A DNA stretch of 64,000 nt from Dermacentor variabilis (Eukaryota > Arthropoda > Arachnida > Ixodida > Ixodidae), in assembly GCF_050947875.1 (NCBI RefSeq), contig NC_134570.1, positions 240,676,584-240,740,583 of the forward strand, given 5' to 3'. A program made the position numbers and the translations under genes. The notes under the pieces were generated by a model. The model was not told where the DNA came from. It searched no databases and worked only from the letters and a program-made list of their open reading frames with translations. Position 1 is the first letter of the stretch. Each line of letters starts with the position of its first letter. This document shows, piece by piece, positions 62,281 to 64,000 of the stretch.

Positions 62281-64000
62281 TGGATGGATGGATGGATGGA
62301 TGGATGATTGTGGCTCAACCCTTTGAATCGGGCGGCGGCGGCGCGCGCCACCTAGCCTTTAATGGTTCTATATGCATGCATACCTATGTATTTACTCCTT
62401 TACTTTTGCATTGATGTTGTCCACCAATCAGATAGCCTCCGTTTAGTTATTTCTACCTGTTCAAAGTCTATTCTACTTTCACTGTCTTTAAAACCCAAGG
62501 CTTTGAATAGTTCCCCGTTAGATTCAACTGCAGGGTGAAGTTGTTTACAAGCAAGTATCACGTGTTCCGCCGTTTCCTCCTCCTCTCTACACGCCTCACA
62601 CACCAAATCTATCTCCTGGTATCTGGCTCGGTACGTTTTAGTCCTCAGTACACCTGTCCTGGCTTCGAACAACAATGAGCTTCCCTTAGAGTTATCGTAA
62701 ATATTTTCTTTGGCTATTTCTTGCTTAAACGTCCTGTATGTCTCCAATGCCGATTTGGTTTGCATCTCTGTACTCCACATACCCCTCTCTGCCTCCTTAA
62801 CTTTTTTCTTGACAGATGATTCCTTACTTGTTCCCCCGCTACTGCCCAAGTATGTGCTTGTCAATTTTCTAGTTCGCTTCCTCCACCTCGTGTCAACATT
62901 CCTCGTGTATAAGTAACTGAAAACCTTCCTAGCCCACCGAATTTCCCCCATTTTTCTCAATCGCTCCTCAAATGCTATCTTGCTACTAGCCTCTCTGCCG
63001 TCCCAGATCCCCCTGCACTCCAAGATTTGGTGTCTTGCCATGTGCTCCCAGAGCGAGCCTACCCACACCACGTTGCCTAATTTCCAACTGTTGCCGGGTC
63101 TCTGTTCTAATACATAGAAGTGCATTGGCAAAAGTCAGGCCTGGTACCATTACCCCCTTCCATATCCCTCGTACTACCTCGTACCTATTGTAGTTCCACA
63201 GTGCCCTACTCTTCATAATCGCTGCACTTCTGTTACCTTTAGTCGTTAGATATTTTTCGTACTCTGTCAGATACTCAATGCCATTATTTATCCACACCCC
63301 AAGGTACTTGTATTTATCGACTATCTCCAGCGTGGCCTCCTGTATCTTATGCTCGCCGCAACTGTTATCATTAAAAATCATGTCTGCTGATTTTTCTTTG
63401 CTAAACTTCAAGCCTAACCTGTCTCCTTCTGTACCACATATGTCCATTAATTCCTGCAGATCTTCTGCATTGTCAGCCATTAATACAATATCATCCGCGT
63501 ACATCAGTCCTGGTAATGACTGTTCAATCAATTTTCCTTGCTTGAGAAATGATAGGTTGAAGCCGAGTCCGCTTTGCTGTATTTTGGCCTCTAGACCTTG
63601 TAGGTACAGCATAAACATCAGAGGTGACAATGGGCACCCCTGCCTAAGCCCCCGCCGAATCATCACAGGCTCCGAAACCTGCTTTTCCCATTGTATAATC
63701 ACCCGGTTACCTTTATAGATATCTTTTAAGAAATTGGTTACTCCATCTTGCACTCCTAAAGTTTCCAGAATGCCCCACAAGCCCTCTTGAAGTACACTGT
63801 CATAGGCTCCCTTGATGTCCAAAAAAGCCAGCCATAGGGGTCTGTGTTCCTTTTCAGCTATTTCAATGCACTGTTTTAGCGAGAACAGATTGTCTTCTAG
63901 CCTCCTATGCTTCCGGAACCCATTTTGTAGCTCTCCAAGTACCCCCTCGTTCTCTACCCATGCCTGCAGTCTGTCCTTTATAATCTGCATAACCACCCTG
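62281..64000 (-). mobile_element. LINE B-family copy F, continues past window end
   Basis: On the minus strand this is the RT-to-tail part of the same family as LINE B, ending in (ATCC)n (plus-strand GGATGG repeats, 62282-62306) with the same GC-rich 3' hairpin. Frames 62986-63996 and 62400-63131 together cover RT (LQNGFRKHRR, FLDIKGAYDSV, GLRQGCPLSPL, LMYADDIVLM) to the CEAC zinc motif. A deletion of about 14 bases near 63000 (losing the WSSFE codons) shifts the frame, so this copy is not functional at least in its C-terminus. Its 5' part lies outside the window. Confidence 0.9.

Noticed and set aside
1..64000. CRISPR arrays, operons, bacterial promoters
   Set aside because: No regularly spaced repeats and the sequence is plainly eukaryotic.

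Overview
The window reads as a piece of a hard-tick (Ixodidae, probably metastriate) nuclear genome. The reasons are a Ruka-type tRNA-derived SINE at 56.4 kb, a second tick-style tRNA-headed repeat at 33.3/38.5 kb, THAP-domain exons, Penelope-like remnants, Mag-like Ty3/gypsy pieces and short-intron eukaryotic gene structure. No prokaryotic organisation is present. Most of the 64 kb is transposable elements, many nested. The species is an inference from repeat types, not from a marker gene.

Region by region. 0-7.1 kb: a foldback repeat, then a degraded minus-strand Ty3/gypsy element (gag, protease, RT, RNase H, integrase remnants, one LTR at 1878-2450). 7.1-13.6 kb: sparse DNA holding a tRNA-SINE remnant, a duplicated exon-like module on the minus strand (11.1-11.65 kb) and a two-exon THAP-domain ORF (12.65-13.55 kb). 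13.6-14.9 kb: a TA-flanked Tc1-like element with about 250-bp inverted ends and a dead transposase. 16.6-17.3 kb: a 629-bp element with an 8-bp target duplication. 17.3-31.0 kb: a 3.4-kb near-palindrome (arms about 1.68 kb) split in one arm by three head-to-tail LINE copies joined at (ATCC)n tails. The middle copy is full length, with an esterase-type ORF1 and an open APE-RT ORF2. 31.0-32.2 kb: a broken THAP/P-element-like gene. 33.3-38.7 kb: a complete 4.95-kb LINE with both ORFs open, bounded by a 16-bp target duplication inside a tRNA-headed repeat. 40.0-44.0 kb: an I-clade-like LINE (APE-RT-RNase H) on the minus strand. 44.1-49.2 kb: a degraded multicopy gene interrupted by a 3.6-kb ISL2EU/Harbinger-like transposon, whose spliced THAP-DDE transposase is open and whose YqaJ-partner gene is reduced to a fragment. 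49.4-51.1 kb: Penelope-like tail, a GGACGTCC/GGATATCC-rich cluster and a gypsy pol fragment. 52.9-54.6 kb: a MITE followed by a four-exon gene for a small secreted basic peptide, the best candidate for an ordinary host gene here. 56.4-60.5 kb: the Ruka-type SINE and a third minus-strand gypsy element broken by an LTR-like insert. 62.3-64 kb: a minus-strand copy of the first LINE family running off the window.

There is no operon-like cooperation. The functional links are within elements: ORF1 with ORF2 in each LINE, gag with pol in gypsy, and transposase with YqaJ partner in the ISL2EU-like transposon. All introns and domain calls were read by eye; family names rest on motif recognition without database searches.
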